Below, one piece after another: positions 31,525 to 42,607 of a stretch of DNA of 64,000 nucleotides. The stretch covers positions 1,577,501 to 1,641,500 of the forward strand of contig JAGTTD010000022.1 in the NCBI GenBank assembly GCA_018398585.1. Direction: 5' to 3'. The notes beneath the pieces are model-generated. The model made no database searches, was not told the origin of the DNA, and was given only the letters and a program-made list of their open reading frames with translations. Each line of letters begins with the position of its first letter. The first letter of the stretch is position 1. Source of the stretch: Simmondsia chinensis (Eukaryota > Streptophyta > Magnoliopsida > Caryophyllales > Simmondsiaceae). A program made the translations under genes and the position numbers.

Positions 31525-33748
31525 TCAGTCGTATTGGGGGGTTTCTATGCCATCGTTTGATGTATCAGTGGTGCGGTCGTCTTCTTCATCGCTCGATGAA
31601 TCCAGCTTCATTCTCTGTTGATCCCTTGCCTCAGCTAGAAACCAATCCTTCAAGCACACGGACATCTCCAAGCTTGCCGGCGATAGCTTCGCCCTCTTCG
31701 TTCCAAGCAACCTGCCACCAAGACTGAAAGCACACTCCGATGCTACTAAAGACACCGGACAACTTAGTATATCACATGCCATGGTGGAAAGCACGGGGTA
31801 TTGGGCTTGGTTTGTGTTCCACAATTATAAAAGGTCAAAATGCGGTTGGACGGCGGCCCAAAAATATGGACCAACGGTGTCCGCAAATAATAATCTAGCT
31901 CGTCACATGACGCCCGGGCTACTATGGGCGTAAATTGCTCCAACAGCTTCCACGAATATGACATGTGTGAACTACTTCCACTAGATATGGAAGATCATAC
32001 TGCAGCAGTACTAGGATATGGATTATTGGATGCTAATTTCTGGGAATATTGGAAAAATAAACTATGCAAGTCGTTATCGACTTCGGCAATGAAAGTGTCG
32101 ATATTGCGACTAGGATACAAATATATGAAAAAATGTTGGCAAAACAAGTTTAAACCCCCGCGTTTACAACGAGGATCTAAAATAGTTGCTAAGCAGTATG
32201 TAAGAGATAGTTTAGAATAATATTTAACAAACTTTTCTTTTATTGCCTTAATCGATTCGAACAAAATGGGGTTGGATTCAGCTCACGCCATCTAATTTAC
32301 AATATCAAGCAATCTTGATATTGCTTGAGACATGGTCAGATAGTAGCAACCCGAAAAAAAAATCATGGCCTCTTTAAACATGCTAAAAAAGTTATAAATT
32401 TGATCTATTGTCTCCCAACGTATACCGTCCAGGTTGTAATCGCTCCATTCTGAACGATTTTTCGTGCGAATTCCATCAGAATGTCTTTATATGGTAGAAT
32501 GCGCTCTAACATTTCTACCGTAGATGATCACCTAGTTTGGGAATCTGATTTGAATTGTTTATATTCTATGTTATGCAACCTACATAAATTTCTAAATCTT
32601 TTTTTTTCTAGTACCTGATGATTTAATAGATATTATTACGGATCTTAAGGTGGTAAGGGATACGTTTACAAGATCTAAACCATCCATTACCGTTAAATTC
32701 AAAATGTGATAAATGCAACGAATATGGAAACATTTCCCACCTAATATGGGTCTCATTTGCCTAATTAAATGTATAACGGATGCAGTGTTATTGGTAGCAT
32801 TGTCGAACGTAATACTGAAGATACGTCGCTCTATGCCCCAGTCGCGGACTGCCAACATAATAGCACCAGTAATTATCTCGGCAGTGTGGGGCCAATCTAA
32901 AATACCAAAATGAATTATCCTCTTTTGGAGGATGTAGGAGTCATCGGTCCAGTGTGCAGTTATGCACATATAAGGTTGGCCTTGTTTCGACTTCCATATG
33001 TCCGACGTCAACGAGAACATGCTCGTGTTCATCGCAAAAAGTGTTAAAACCCCAGCTTTCATACTGTGGTACAACGTAAAAGCGTCCTGCTTTACGGTGT
33101 TCCGAGGAATCCTCACAATGTCTGGGTTCACCCATTGTTGGAGGTAGTCGACGAAATATGGGTTTTCGCCGGCATTGAAAGGCCTTTCACCCAAAATTAT
33201 ATATTTAGCTAGCCCCTTTCGGTTGCCCTCTTGAGAGAACCTAAAATTAGCAAGTGCACCGGTCACTTGCTGTATTAGACGTTGTTGGCTCTTATTTGGG
33301 TATTGCTCAGGGTGGCACCTAAGTATATGTCTGTTTAATGTGCCTGTTCCGCTGTTAGGTTGATGGCTAAAAGTCCTAGTAGGTCACATAATTTACAAGT
33401 TGCTTTGTTAGTTGTCCTATTAAGGGTAAAGTGATTCCATACCTCACTAGTTGTACGCCTACTAGTAGAGGTACTACTTTCAAGCTGGGCTTCGGTGGTG
33501 GGCGTGGGTTCCTCATCAATTTGTGAGTCTCCAACCCCACCACCACCCGACTCATGATAATCTTATAGTTGTGAAAAGTCATAACCTATGCTATCATCTG
33601 TGTATGGGGGTGATGGGTCTGGTTGTATAAAAGCTCGTCCTTCCGCACTAAGTATGACAATTCTACTCCTTTTAAGGATTCTGGGTGGCCGAAAAGAGCT
33701 AGAAGTAGCGCGACCGGCTCCAGAGGATGATGATGAGTTGTGTGTCAT
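31525..33748 (-). pseudogene. hAT-family transposase, broken by several frameshifts and stops
   Basis: The protein is read in pieces from 33748 down. It has a Ser-rich N-terminus; a BED-type zinc finger (EVWNHFTLNRTTNKATCKLC, then after a frameshift GTGTLNRHILRCHPEQYPNK); a core with SLTSDIWKS, ITFDNATNN and CFHIRCIYHILNLTV; LDPRCKRGG near 32190; and the dimerisation region YPVLSTMACDILSCPVSLVA with SECAFSLGGRLLG. The D, D and E positions of the hAT active site are all recognisable, but on different frames. Breaks are at about 33560, 33370, 32590, 31990 and 31830. It encoded a DNA-cutting and joining transposase and is now inactive. Confidence 0.85.
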
Positions 33749-34399
33749 ATTAGTATAAGTGATTAGTATTTATAAAATGCAAGTAGTAATGCAAATTAAA
33801 TAACTAAAAATGCGAACCAAATAAAATTGCGATACTAAAATTATCGAAACGAGAGAACAATGAAATTCGAACTTCAGCCAATCACTTTACGAACTTCGAA
33901 CTTTAGAGCACAATTGTGCAATTAGCAAAGTTGAAGAAGATGAGAGATGATGAATGTATAGAGAGAGAAGAGATAATTGACGATTTGGTGAGGAAATAAA
34001 TTGGAAAGGATTAAGTAAAATTTTTAAACGGGACCTTGGAAGTAGACATGCATTATAAAAGTTGCCTTGATGATTACACGACCCAAAATATCATGAATGA
34101 AAGGTCGACATAGTGCCGCATATGTTGTATTAATTATTAGATTGCACTTTATTTTACATATATAGCCTTTTTCACCTCAAAATTAATATAAAAAATACAA
34201 ATAAAAGAAAGGAAAAAAATAAATTTGTTCATAAGTGTTCTATGAGAGTTTTGTTTTTGAAACTCGCCGAATATGAAGCAAGTTATACTCGAGTAATTTA
34301 AAGAGAGTTTATAGCTTTCTCTTTATAAAAGTACATTGAGGTGAGTTGGTGTCTTATTGTACAATTATTACATTTCGGTTGAGTGATAGTGAGATGAGA
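33749..34399. other. Upstream flank of the hAT transposase
   Basis: AT-rich. It may include the element's promoter and lost terminus. No gene seen. Confidence 0.4.
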
Positions 34400-34575
34400 T
34401 TCGGGTTTTAAATCATGAGGGCGTCTCAATTGGTGGCATCTTCTACCCATGTGGTCATCACCCAGGGGTCAAGAGTTCGATTCTCGCTAAATAAAGAGAG
34501 TTACCTGCTCATGGGGATTGTGGGCCTCCTCATGAGCCCGGGTTGGTTGGGGCAACCTAGTCTCTCGTTACCAAA
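34400..34575 (+). mobile_element. tRNA-type SINE, second family
   Basis: A head with CCATGTGGTCATCACCC and a B-box-like GAGTTCGATTCTC is followed by TTACCTGCTCATGGGG, CTCATGAGCCCGGGTTGG, GGGGCAACCTAGTCTC and an A-rich tail. The same order occurs at 62920-63097 and, reversed and truncated, at 20713-20795. Confidence 0.7.
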
Positions 34576-35007
34576 AAAGAAATTTTAATTTCATAATAAA
34601 TAAGCCAGTTGTGTGAGTCCTATGATTTTTCCTCTAGCTGAGAGAGAGAGTTCCAAAGTAATTTTTAGTGTGTTGTTTTTCCTCTTGCCTTGTGCTTGTT
34701 TTGTGTTTTATTCCCTAACATTTGTAATTATAACAAAATGCGGGAAACGATAAGACAGACAAGGTCCATAAAACCGAACCACATTATATGATAAAAGTTG
34801 GGGGATATATAGGAACAATTTTAGCAATATGAATAAGGTAATGTTATTGACAGCGCAAAAATATTATTATCAAGACGACATAGTAAAATTTTGTGGTTGT
34901 TAGCCACTGCAAGTTACACAATTTAATGACGCATAAAATAAAATTTTATTATGTATCAAATTAAGGATATCAAAGTTCAAGATTATTTGGGGTATTGACT
35001 AGCGCTA

Positions 35008-35260
35008 AGGGTTCATTTATCCGACACTAATGCACCGGATCCCATTAGAACTCCGAAGTTAAGCGTGCTTGGGCGAGAGTAGTACCAGGAAGGGTGACCT
35101 CCTGGGAAGTCCTCGTGTTGCCAACCCTATAAAGTTGGAGGTCCTCGAAAGCAGCCTCTCAGCAGGGTTACACCCTGAATGAGTAAGGCTGCGTACATCG
35201 ACCCCTCCCGGACCTCGCTTATGCGGGAGCTCTTGAGGCACTAGGTCTGTTATTGTGGGC
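35008..35260 (+). mobile_element. 5S rRNA-headed SINE, subtype II, reference copy
   Basis: This 253-base copy is flanked by tattgactagcgcta (34993-35007) and tattgactagtgcta (35261-35275). The 5S portion starts at CACTAATGCACCGGATCCCA and runs to CCTCGTGTTGC, about 97 of 120 bases of 5S rRNA. It includes the internal control region (AAGCGTGCTTGGGCGAG, AGTAGTA, GGGTGACCTCCTGGGAAG). The tail follows: AAAGTTGGAGGTCCTCG, GCAGCCTCTC, GGCTGCGTACATCG, GCGGGAGCTCTTGAGGCACT, then TCTGTTATTGTG. The 5S start lacks about 16 bases and is replaced by GGGTTCATTTATCCG. Confidence 0.9.
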
Positions 35261-35275
35261 TATTGACTAGTGCTA

Positions 35276-35577
35276 TAAACAACATTTACATTGGGCCCTG
35301 CCTTGTAAATAATTTTTGCCCTCGCAACCTATTCTGAACTATTTTATGTTCTCGGACTTGTATTTAAATTATCGGGAAAGAAAGCATTTATATTGGTTTT
35401 TGATACAATATGTATATGGGGGTAATGGTCCAAGTAGCAATGATTTGAGGTTGGGGCAAAACTAACTTGAAACACAAGCCATGGTGAACAAAAGTGCAGC
35501 CACCCTCTTTTTGGTTTTCATTCATCCATGTTTCTTGTCCCACTTTGGCTCCCCCCACTACTTTAATCATTATCATT
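35276..35577. other. Spacer between SINE and LINE
   Basis: No gene seen. The last 24 bases are one copy of the LINE target duplication. Confidence 0.4.
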
Positions 35578-35769
35578 TTTTTTTTTTGATAAATTGTGAC
35601 GAAGTCGCTAAATAAGCCGGTCACTCGCTAGGCGAGGCCAAAGTCCGACGGCAACAGCACGGGACCAAAAGCATCAAACACAAAACAAGAAAACAGGAAC
35701 AAATAACGCTCTCCCCAAAACATAACACAACAACCAACGGGCACAGGACCAGACAAAAAATAACGCTCT
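35578..35769 (-). mobile_element. 5'-truncated L1-like LINE with 24-bp target duplication
   Basis: It is flanked by identical 24-base sequences (35554-35577 and 35770-35793). On the minus strand it ends CGACTTCGTCACAATTTATC followed by an A run. It contains two copies of AATAACGCTCTCCCC, one at its 5' border. Confidence 0.7.
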
Positions 35770-35793
35770 CCCCACTACTTTAATCATTATCAT

Positions 35794-36525
35794 CTCTCTT
35801 TAACTTTTAAATCGGATCATCATAAGCAATTCGCGTGTGAGTTTAGTAACAAGTTTGATGCAGCGTGTAAGTGAAAAAAATGGGAAAACGGGAAGAATTC
35901 AATAACCTTTCTCTTTAATTTTATTATGAACTAATACACAAGGGAAAAATTAACTCAATTTATTACAACTCGAGAAAGAGAGAAAACTCTAAAATATAGA
36001 AATAAAATATGAAAATTGAATGCTATCTAAACCCTACTCTTCCTTTTGTTTAAATAGAGGAGCTCATTCACCTAAACTAAAAGACTTAATAATTAAAAGG
36101 ATAAATACAAAATAAATAATAATTATCTACTAATCTAATACTAAGTTTCCTAATTAATGTCAAATGCCTAGTTGTTTGCCCATCCGCATCTTTCCATCTC
36201 TTCCGCTTCTCTCTCTCGATTCCGCCAGTTGACCCATCTCGCCAAAATCAACCTGCCAAGATTCATTCACCCTGAAACCCGTCAAAGGTATCAACTATAT
36301 GATATAATCAATTTTAGATTGTATCTAGATTTAGGTAATTTTAGGGCGGAGAATATAGCAGAAGAAGATGACAGAGAAATAGGAGAAGAAGAGTTCGAAG
36401 GGAGTAGAGGAAAGGAAAAGATTGAGAGACTTAATTATAATCTATCTAATATATTATTACCAAGTCCTCTTTTCTTCCTCCCTAATCTTTGCAATTTTTG
36501 AGAGAAACCTTTGAGTTGTCTATTT
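35794..36525. other. Intergenic DNA, no supported gene
   Basis: An open frame at 36172-36501 has no recognisable domain, no intron context and low-complexity ends, and is not called. The rest is AT-rich. Confidence 0.45.
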
Positions 36526-36544
36526 TTCAAGAATATTAAATACA

Positions 36545-36792
36545 ACAACATCAGACCCAGTGCCTCAAGGGCTCCCGCATAAGCAGTGTCTGGGAGGGGT
36601 TGATGTACGCAGTCTTACCCCTTCAGGGTGTAACCTTGTCGAGAGGCTGTTTCCAAGGACCTCTAACCTTATAAGGTTGTCAACACGAGGACTTCTCAGG
36701 AGGTAACCCATCTTGGTACTACTCTCGCCAAAGCACGCTTAACTTCGGAGTTCTAATGAGATCCGGTGCCTCAGTACCTGGTAAATGAACCC
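36545..36792 (-). mobile_element. 5S rRNA-headed SINE, subtype II
   Basis: It has a perfect 19-bp duplication TTCAAGAATATTAAATACA (36526-36544 and 36793-36811). The 5' end on the minus strand is GGGTTCATTTACCAGGTACT. The 5S control region and full tail are present. Perfect flanks imply a recent insertion. Confidence 0.9.
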
Positions 36793-36904
36793 TTCAAGAA
36801 TATTAAATACATTTTAACATTTTAAAATATATCATATAGTTTTTTTTTTTTTTTTAGTGATAAGTACAATACACAATACCAAAAATATAAAGAGATACAT
36901 TAAC

Positions 36905-36929
36905 CGAGCATCGCAAGGGGTCAGTCTAG
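36905..36929 (+). mobile_element. Helitron-like 3' terminus
   Basis: CCGAGCATCGCAAGG is followed by GGTCAGTCTAG and T. The hairpin is weaker than at 28489 but the spacing to CTAG is the same. A second, poorer example ends in CTAG at 37615-37618. Confidence 0.4.
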
Positions 36930-37084
36930 TTTTTATTATTATTATACTGATAGGACCATACTAATACCAACAACTTTACTACTAATTGTAACAAATTAGT
37001 CCTATAAACACTAATAACAACTAACTATATCTAACCCAAAAAATTTTAGTTGATGTTTCATATTATATTATAATTTATAATACC

Positions 37085-37560
37085 TGTTTTAATTATTAGA
37101 CGTACTAGTGTAGGGTTTTTAAGATAGTTATTATTATAATGGTAAAAATTATTATTGTCAGAGCATTTGATGTGACTTACAACCAATGAAAGTTTACAAT
37201 CTTGCTTCGATAATAATAATTTTACTCTGATAATAATATTAGTTTTTTGTAACGGTATTATTAATGTGGGACGTACGTGTAATAATATTAGTTTATATGC
37301 CATCCTCTTTGCTCGGATCTTTCCTTGTTTGCTTCACACCAAAGTCACACTTCAGGGCTAACTTGTAATAAAATTTGAATACTGTTATTGTCAGAACAAA
37401 AATATTATTATTAAAGCAACTCTGTGAAATTTTATATCTATTATTCAGTACAAGTCGTATTATTACTCTGATAATAATAATCTTTGTTCTGATAATAACA
37501 ACATCCAATACATCGGACAATGAACTCAAACACATGAAATTGTTATATAACGACAATACG
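37085..37560. repeat. AT-rich units related to 19776-20062
   Basis: TTATTATTGTCAGAGCATTT, GTGACTTACAACCAATG, TGCTTCGATAATAATAATT and ACTCTGATAATAATATTA occur here in both orientations, in at least two units. Confidence 0.5.
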
Positions 37561-37744
37561 TGAACTAAAATTACTTATATTGTAAACACCACCTATGTAT
37601 GGCGCGGAGAAAAACTAGTATTGTATTATATTAAACTTTTTTTTCCAGGTGTTAAAAAAAAACATTATTTAATTCATATATGTAATTTTAAGGTATGTTT
37701 ACCAGTGAATTTATTAGAATTTGTTAAGAACTTCATATCTGAGC

Positions 37745-37882
37745 CTGGTAGAATTCTGTACATGAGTTGTGTAAGAGAAAAGATCAATATAGCTACTGAA
37801 TCACTTCACCCAGCGCCAATTGATTTTAGGATAAAATCCTACTTGTGAGTCAGACATAAAGCCTCGATAAAATTTAACGGAA
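37745..37882 (+). mobile_element. LTR-family fragment
   Basis: CACTTCACCCAGCGCCAATT, GATTTTAGGATAAAATCCTA and a terminal AAAATTTAAC align with the 3' half of the solo LTR at 18317-18523. Confidence 0.45.
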
Positions 37883-38190
37883 ACAAAATATATGAGAAAA
37901 AAATATTGTCAATTCAGTGATATTCTGAAACAGGAAGTAATTCAGAAATTAATGGTAATTTTGTATTAGACGTTACATTAGACATAAAATATTTTTTTAA
38001 AATTAAAAAAAATTAATAAAAGTTCAAATTTTGAGATGTAAATCGGTGGATCGTTAAAAAACAAAATGCTTAGCGTGCACGCCAAAATGGAGGGATTAAT
38101 TGGGATCTCCAGCATATAATAACTCCTTTTTTTAGAAAAATAAATTATAATAAATATTATCATACTCGATTAAACTTTTAAATCATAATT

Positions 38191-38214
38191 ATATATATAT
38201 ATATATATATATAT
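38191..38214. repeat. (TA)n microsatellite
   Basis: Short uninterrupted TA run. A similar one lies at 39260-39284. Between 38215 and 38590 the DNA is strongly pyrimidine-rich with TTTTTCTCTC words and no gene. Confidence 0.85.
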
Positions 38215-38596
38215 ACATAAGGAGCAATTGGAATAACTTTTTCTCTCCCAATTAAACTTTTGACTTTTGATCAACGGTCCTAATTAAACCCTTATTTCTT
38301 TTCTCTCCTCCATTTAAGTCCCAATTTTTTTAACTTTTTCTCTCTTATCTCCTCTCCTTTTTAATCCTTCACTAATTTTTTAACTCTATCTTTTTTTTTA
38401 CTTTTTTAAATTTTTATCAATTTCTTTTTTCTCGACCTCCTCTCTCATCTTTTTTTTTTTCCTACTTAAAATTTTATCAATTTCATTTTTCTCTCTCTTC
38501 TTCCCTTTTAAACTCTCACAAATTTTTTTTGTTTAATTTTTTTAAGTTTTTACCAATTTCTTTTTTTTTTTCTGTCTCTCTTCCCCTTCTTTAGAG

Positions 38597-38816
38597 AGCC
38601 GCAATATAAAATTAGAGAGCAAGTCAAAAGATGTAGAAGCATATGTTGGATGTACTATTCCGGAACAAGTTGATATTCATCCACCGAAGCACTTAAATAC
38701 TAAAAGAAGTGGTAAGTGCATCAAAAGCGGCAAAGAGAAGGCAATTTTGTAGGGCTTGTGAGAAATATGTATACCATGACAGCCGCAATTGTCCGAGAAA
38801 GCAAGCCCCTTCATAG
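38597..38816 (+). pseudogene. 3' exon fragment of a FAR1-related (MULE-derived) protein
   Basis: One frame reads EQVDIHPPKHLNTKRSGKCI then KSGKEK. After a one-base shift it continues CRACEKYVYHDSRNCPRK and stops. The Cys-x2-Cys ... His-x4-Cys knuckle after a KxSGKRxKSGKEK stretch is the typical C-terminus of FAR1-related or Mutator-derived transposase-like plant proteins. A pyrimidine-rich CCCTTCTTTAG just upstream looks like an intron acceptor, so this may be a terminal exon. The rest of the gene is absent and the frame is broken, so it is a relic. Confidence 0.6.
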
Positions 38817-40221
38817 GTTTAGGTGAATATATTATTACACATTATACAAATTTTGTTTATTCTTTTCTATAGTTGTTTAATGATAAGAATTTATGAATTT
38901 TTGTAGTTATTTTATTTTTTTCGAAGTACTTTTGTTGCAGACTCTATTGTTGATGATACGCAAATGTTTTGTTGCTAAGGAGGAAGAAGAAGAAATTTGT
39001 TACTATTAAAGAAGAAAGAGATAACATACAAATACGGGTCTTATGAGAGGGTAAGAGCGTGAGAGGGACAAATCTTGGTCCTCCATTATAACGGTCGGCC
39101 AAGATTTGTTGAACGTTTAAAAAAAATAATTTACGACCCATACCCCTTCATGGGGCAAAAAGAAAGAAGAGGTAAGGGATGAAATTTTTATTTTTTTTTC
39201 AATACTCAACAAATGATCATAAATCATTTTTTTGTTTTTAATGTCCAACAAATTCTGACCATATATATATATATATATATATAGCGAGTTATCAATAAAA
39301 AGATTGTCCTATTGCAATTAGCACTTATAATCCCTTTTAAGGTGTTGTAACGATTCTCCTTCTACAGTTCATTGACCTTATAAAAAATGACGTATATTTG
39401 TCACCAAATCCTTAACCTGATAACCTTCTCCAAGAATATGAGAATTTGAGTAGTATCAAACTTAGCTAGCATCTACCAGATACTCAGTGACGGTTTTAAT
39501 CTACAATAGGCATTTGGGCTCCTTCTAAATCATCTTAATAACGATGCCGACAACATTTCCTACGAACATTCACAGGACTTCCAAGAAACATTTAAAGGAC
39601 CCTCTAGCAGAAATCTACATATTGCAAGAATTATGTTTCATTAAGCATTGTCCCAAAAAAAAAAAACTACAATTATAACCAAGGGTATCTATATATACCA
39701 AAATCATAATAAGAAATTTTCAAATTTCTAAAAAAAAAAAAAGGACACCTAAGTGATAAAGATTTTGAACCACGAGGCACCTTACAGTATACTATAGCTG
39801 GATACCTTAATAACAAACTACCAATATACAATTGCATAATTTCCTTCTTTTTTTTAATAATGGCCTAATAAGGGCTACTAACATCGAAGACAGGGGAGGT
39901 AAGATTCGAACCCAAGACATTATACGGGAGGGCAAGTAGTTTAACGAATGTAACAAATCGAACAGTGTGAACAAAGTGTAGATATAGAATTCTATTGAAA
40001 TGCAATGAATATGGGGATGGGGCTTATTCAAGTTGTTCCATTTGGTGATGTTGAAGTGGCAAAACAATTGGGCAAGAGGAACTTGAGAGTGATATATGAA
40101 TATAAAGGAAATGGGGACATGAAAGAGAGCAGTCAGTAGTCACCCTTTTTGGTGAGCAACACACATCGTTACTCTCTAAATATTGTTTTATTTTTGCTTT
40201 TTTTTTCCTTTTTGCCTTTTT
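38817..40221. other. Intergenic DNA, no gene seen
   Basis: A (TA)n run lies at 39260-39284. At 39895-39935, AAGATTCGAACCCAAGACAT on the plus strand reads as a reversed B-box-like motif and may be part of an unassigned tRNA-derived element. The rest is AT-rich. Confidence 0.4.
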
Positions 40222-40330
40222 CAGGTTTGGAATCCTCGGAAACAGCATCTCTTTGGGGTAGCATCCTGTTAGGAGAGAGACCACGTATATTTCAACCCCC
40301 TCTCCCGGACCCTGCCTTGGCATAAGCTTA
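40222..40330 (+). mobile_element. SINE/RTE tail, diverged
   Basis: TTTTTCAGGTTTGGAATCCT, CGGAAACAGCATCTC, GAGACCACGTATATTTC, CCCGGACCCTGCC and GGCATAAGCTTATTTC follow the order of the common tail. The GGCACTGG end and TTG tail are lost. Confidence 0.6.
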
Positions 40331-41559
40331 TTTCATGCGAAAGTTTTTTTTTTTTTTTTTTTTCCAAGAAAAATCATTTTTTTAGAATTTGAGGCTGTTT
40401 AGCAATAGAAAAAAAAATATTTTTAAATAAAAATAAAAATAGAAAAATAGTAAATCTTCTAAAGTTAGGGAAAAGAAAAAACTAATTTCTTCACAGTTTA
40501 ACCAAACAGGCCCTTTGAAATCAAAGAAATGGCAAATGAGATTATTTCTGCACTATGCAACACATGTACGCCTCGTTTTATCGCGAGCTCGAGCCAATTT
40601 GTTCATCTAATCTGGCCACATAAAGCTCAAGTCACTAGAAAAAAAAAATCCGAGATCAGACACCAATGAAAGATCTTGTAGGTTTGCAATTGAAAATGTG
40701 GCCTAAACCAAGTAGATTAAGATTAAGCAACACTAGCCTCGTCTGAGCTCTTGCAGAGCCAAACTTGAGCATTTTGACAAGTCGAACCTTGAGACCAACA
40801 AGTTCGAGTCAATTTGACCTATCTACCCCCCTAATTGTGTAGCTTGGCTGGTATTCAATAGAGCTCGACTCTGCTGATACAACAAGAGCTCAAATCAACT
40901 TAGGCTTTTTTTCCCCGGGTTTGGACCGAAGACCGAATCTAGACTCTTTTGAGCACGAAAGATCAGGACAGATTTAACAGGTCTAGTCCAAAACTAGATC
41001 GATTACCATATAGATCAAAACGAACCGGAACAATTTGGACCTACTCCCATTACTTTCTTTTCTATTGTAAGTTAGAAGTTGATGACAAAATTATGGAGAG
41101 AGAGAAATGTGACAAGCCCACATATGACAAATTTAAATTTAAGATAAGGGGTGAGTTCACTTTCAGCTAGCTTTAAGCCCAAAGATTGTAAGCCGTATAC
41201 TCTGTTTTAAAACAACGCAAGAGTAGCCCAATAACAATAGGTTTTTCTGTTTGGCCCCAGGTCATAAGGGTTCAGATTAGATTGGACCGAAATTCAAAAT
41301 AAGCACAATTTAAGGACCAAGGGCGGACCAAATTGAATCAGTTCGGTCTTATATTGGACCAAATCACTGGTCTGGTTCGATTTCCCGGTCCAGACTGATA
41401 TTTGAACAGCCCCAACTATACTAGAACGCAGACAATGCTACACGGCCAATAGAACAGAGGATTCAGGCTGCATCGACAAATACAACTTTATATTTGATTT
41501 AGCATGAAAAATCTCACCATGAAAAAAACTTTACCCCTCAGTATGTGGTAGAATTTTGG
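40331..41559. other. Intergenic DNA with hAT-MITE-like remnants
   Basis: From 40560 to 40860 the sequence has GAGCTCGAGCC/AAGTCGAACC words as in the hAT MITEs. From 40905 to 41420 it has GGACCGAAGACCG and CGGTCCAGACTG words typical of another hAT MITE type. Ends are unclear. No gene seen. Confidence 0.4.
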
Positions 41560-41905
41560 ATAATTTATATTTCAGTACTCCAAGTTTTGTGTATTAATTT
41601 TTTAGTCCACAAGTTACATATATTTGACAAAATAGTCCAAATGACGGTGTGAAAGAATGTAAAACTTGCAAATAATTATTGGTAAACCCATCCCCTCAGT
41701 ATTCCTGAATTTGAACACAAACCACAATGTTGTGAAACTGCTGCTAAAGAAGAGTTTAATGAGAGACTTACCTTACACTTTTACACATTGTCGTTCGGAC
41801 TATTTTATTAAATACATTAACTTTTAAACTAAACTATTATTTCACAAAGTCTATGAACGAAAAAATTAATACACCACACCTCAAGGTACTAATTCATAAT
41901 TTAAT
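41560..41905. mobile_element. Inverted-repeat MITE, second copy of the family at 21870
   Basis: The left arm has TTTTTTAGTCCACAAGTTAC. The right arm mirrors it (ATTTCACAAAGTC, AAAAAATTAATACACC, GGTACTAATTCATAATTTA). Confidence 0.5.
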
Positions 41906-42607
41906 TTTTGCACTAAACTATTAGTGCAACATCCATAATGACCAAAGGAGTTCAAAAATTCATTCATACAACTCCATCTCCAACTCTTTAACTACTCTTT
42001 TCTCTAAATCTGGAAAATTTTACCTTTGAATAACCCTAGACACAAAAAAAATAAAACAAATATGATGCAGCACTCATGCCAAACATTAAAAAAAAAAATA
42101 AAATAGATTCACAGGTTAATGGTTACCCTTTAAAAATGGTGTAACCAAAGTCAAAGGTAAGAAAATTTAATGCCATAATGGTTATGCCATCGTTACACCA
42201 GGAATGGTTAACCCCATATTTTTAACCCAAACGTGACCCCTATTATGCTTTTGGACACAAAATTGATCAAAAAAACACATGACCCTCTTCACTTTCCCAC
42301 CATTACCCATGGACAAAAGACGAAACTCGGGATCAACAGCGAAAAACTAACCATCCCGTAGATTAGCAATTTACTTTAGACAGGCAGGAGCGGATTGTGC
42401 AAAATTATTGCAATATATTGGCAATGAACGGTATTCTTCGTGTTCTGAGCAAACCCGCCTACTTTGTATTGTATCCAACTAAACTAAACCGGCTTTCAGT
42501 ATAAAGAAACAAAAATGTACTAATCAAATTTCGCTTACTTGCATGACCCAGAATGCGGAAGGTGATAAGATTGAAGATTCAGACTGATGTGTAGAGCGCT
42601 GCAGTAG

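Noticed and set aside
31924..32220. 98-aa plus-strand frame
   Set aside because: It lies opposite the hAT transposase segment with LDPRCKRGG. The minus strand carries the homology.
35027..35125. A 5S rRNA gene
   Set aside because: The first 16 or so bases are replaced, point changes hit the control region, and the unit continues into a SINE tail with a target duplication outside. None of the 5S-like segments is a real gene.
36172..36501. 109-aa open frame on the plus strand
   Set aside because: No domain, no splice context, ends in simple sequence, and surrounded by repeats. Chance frame.
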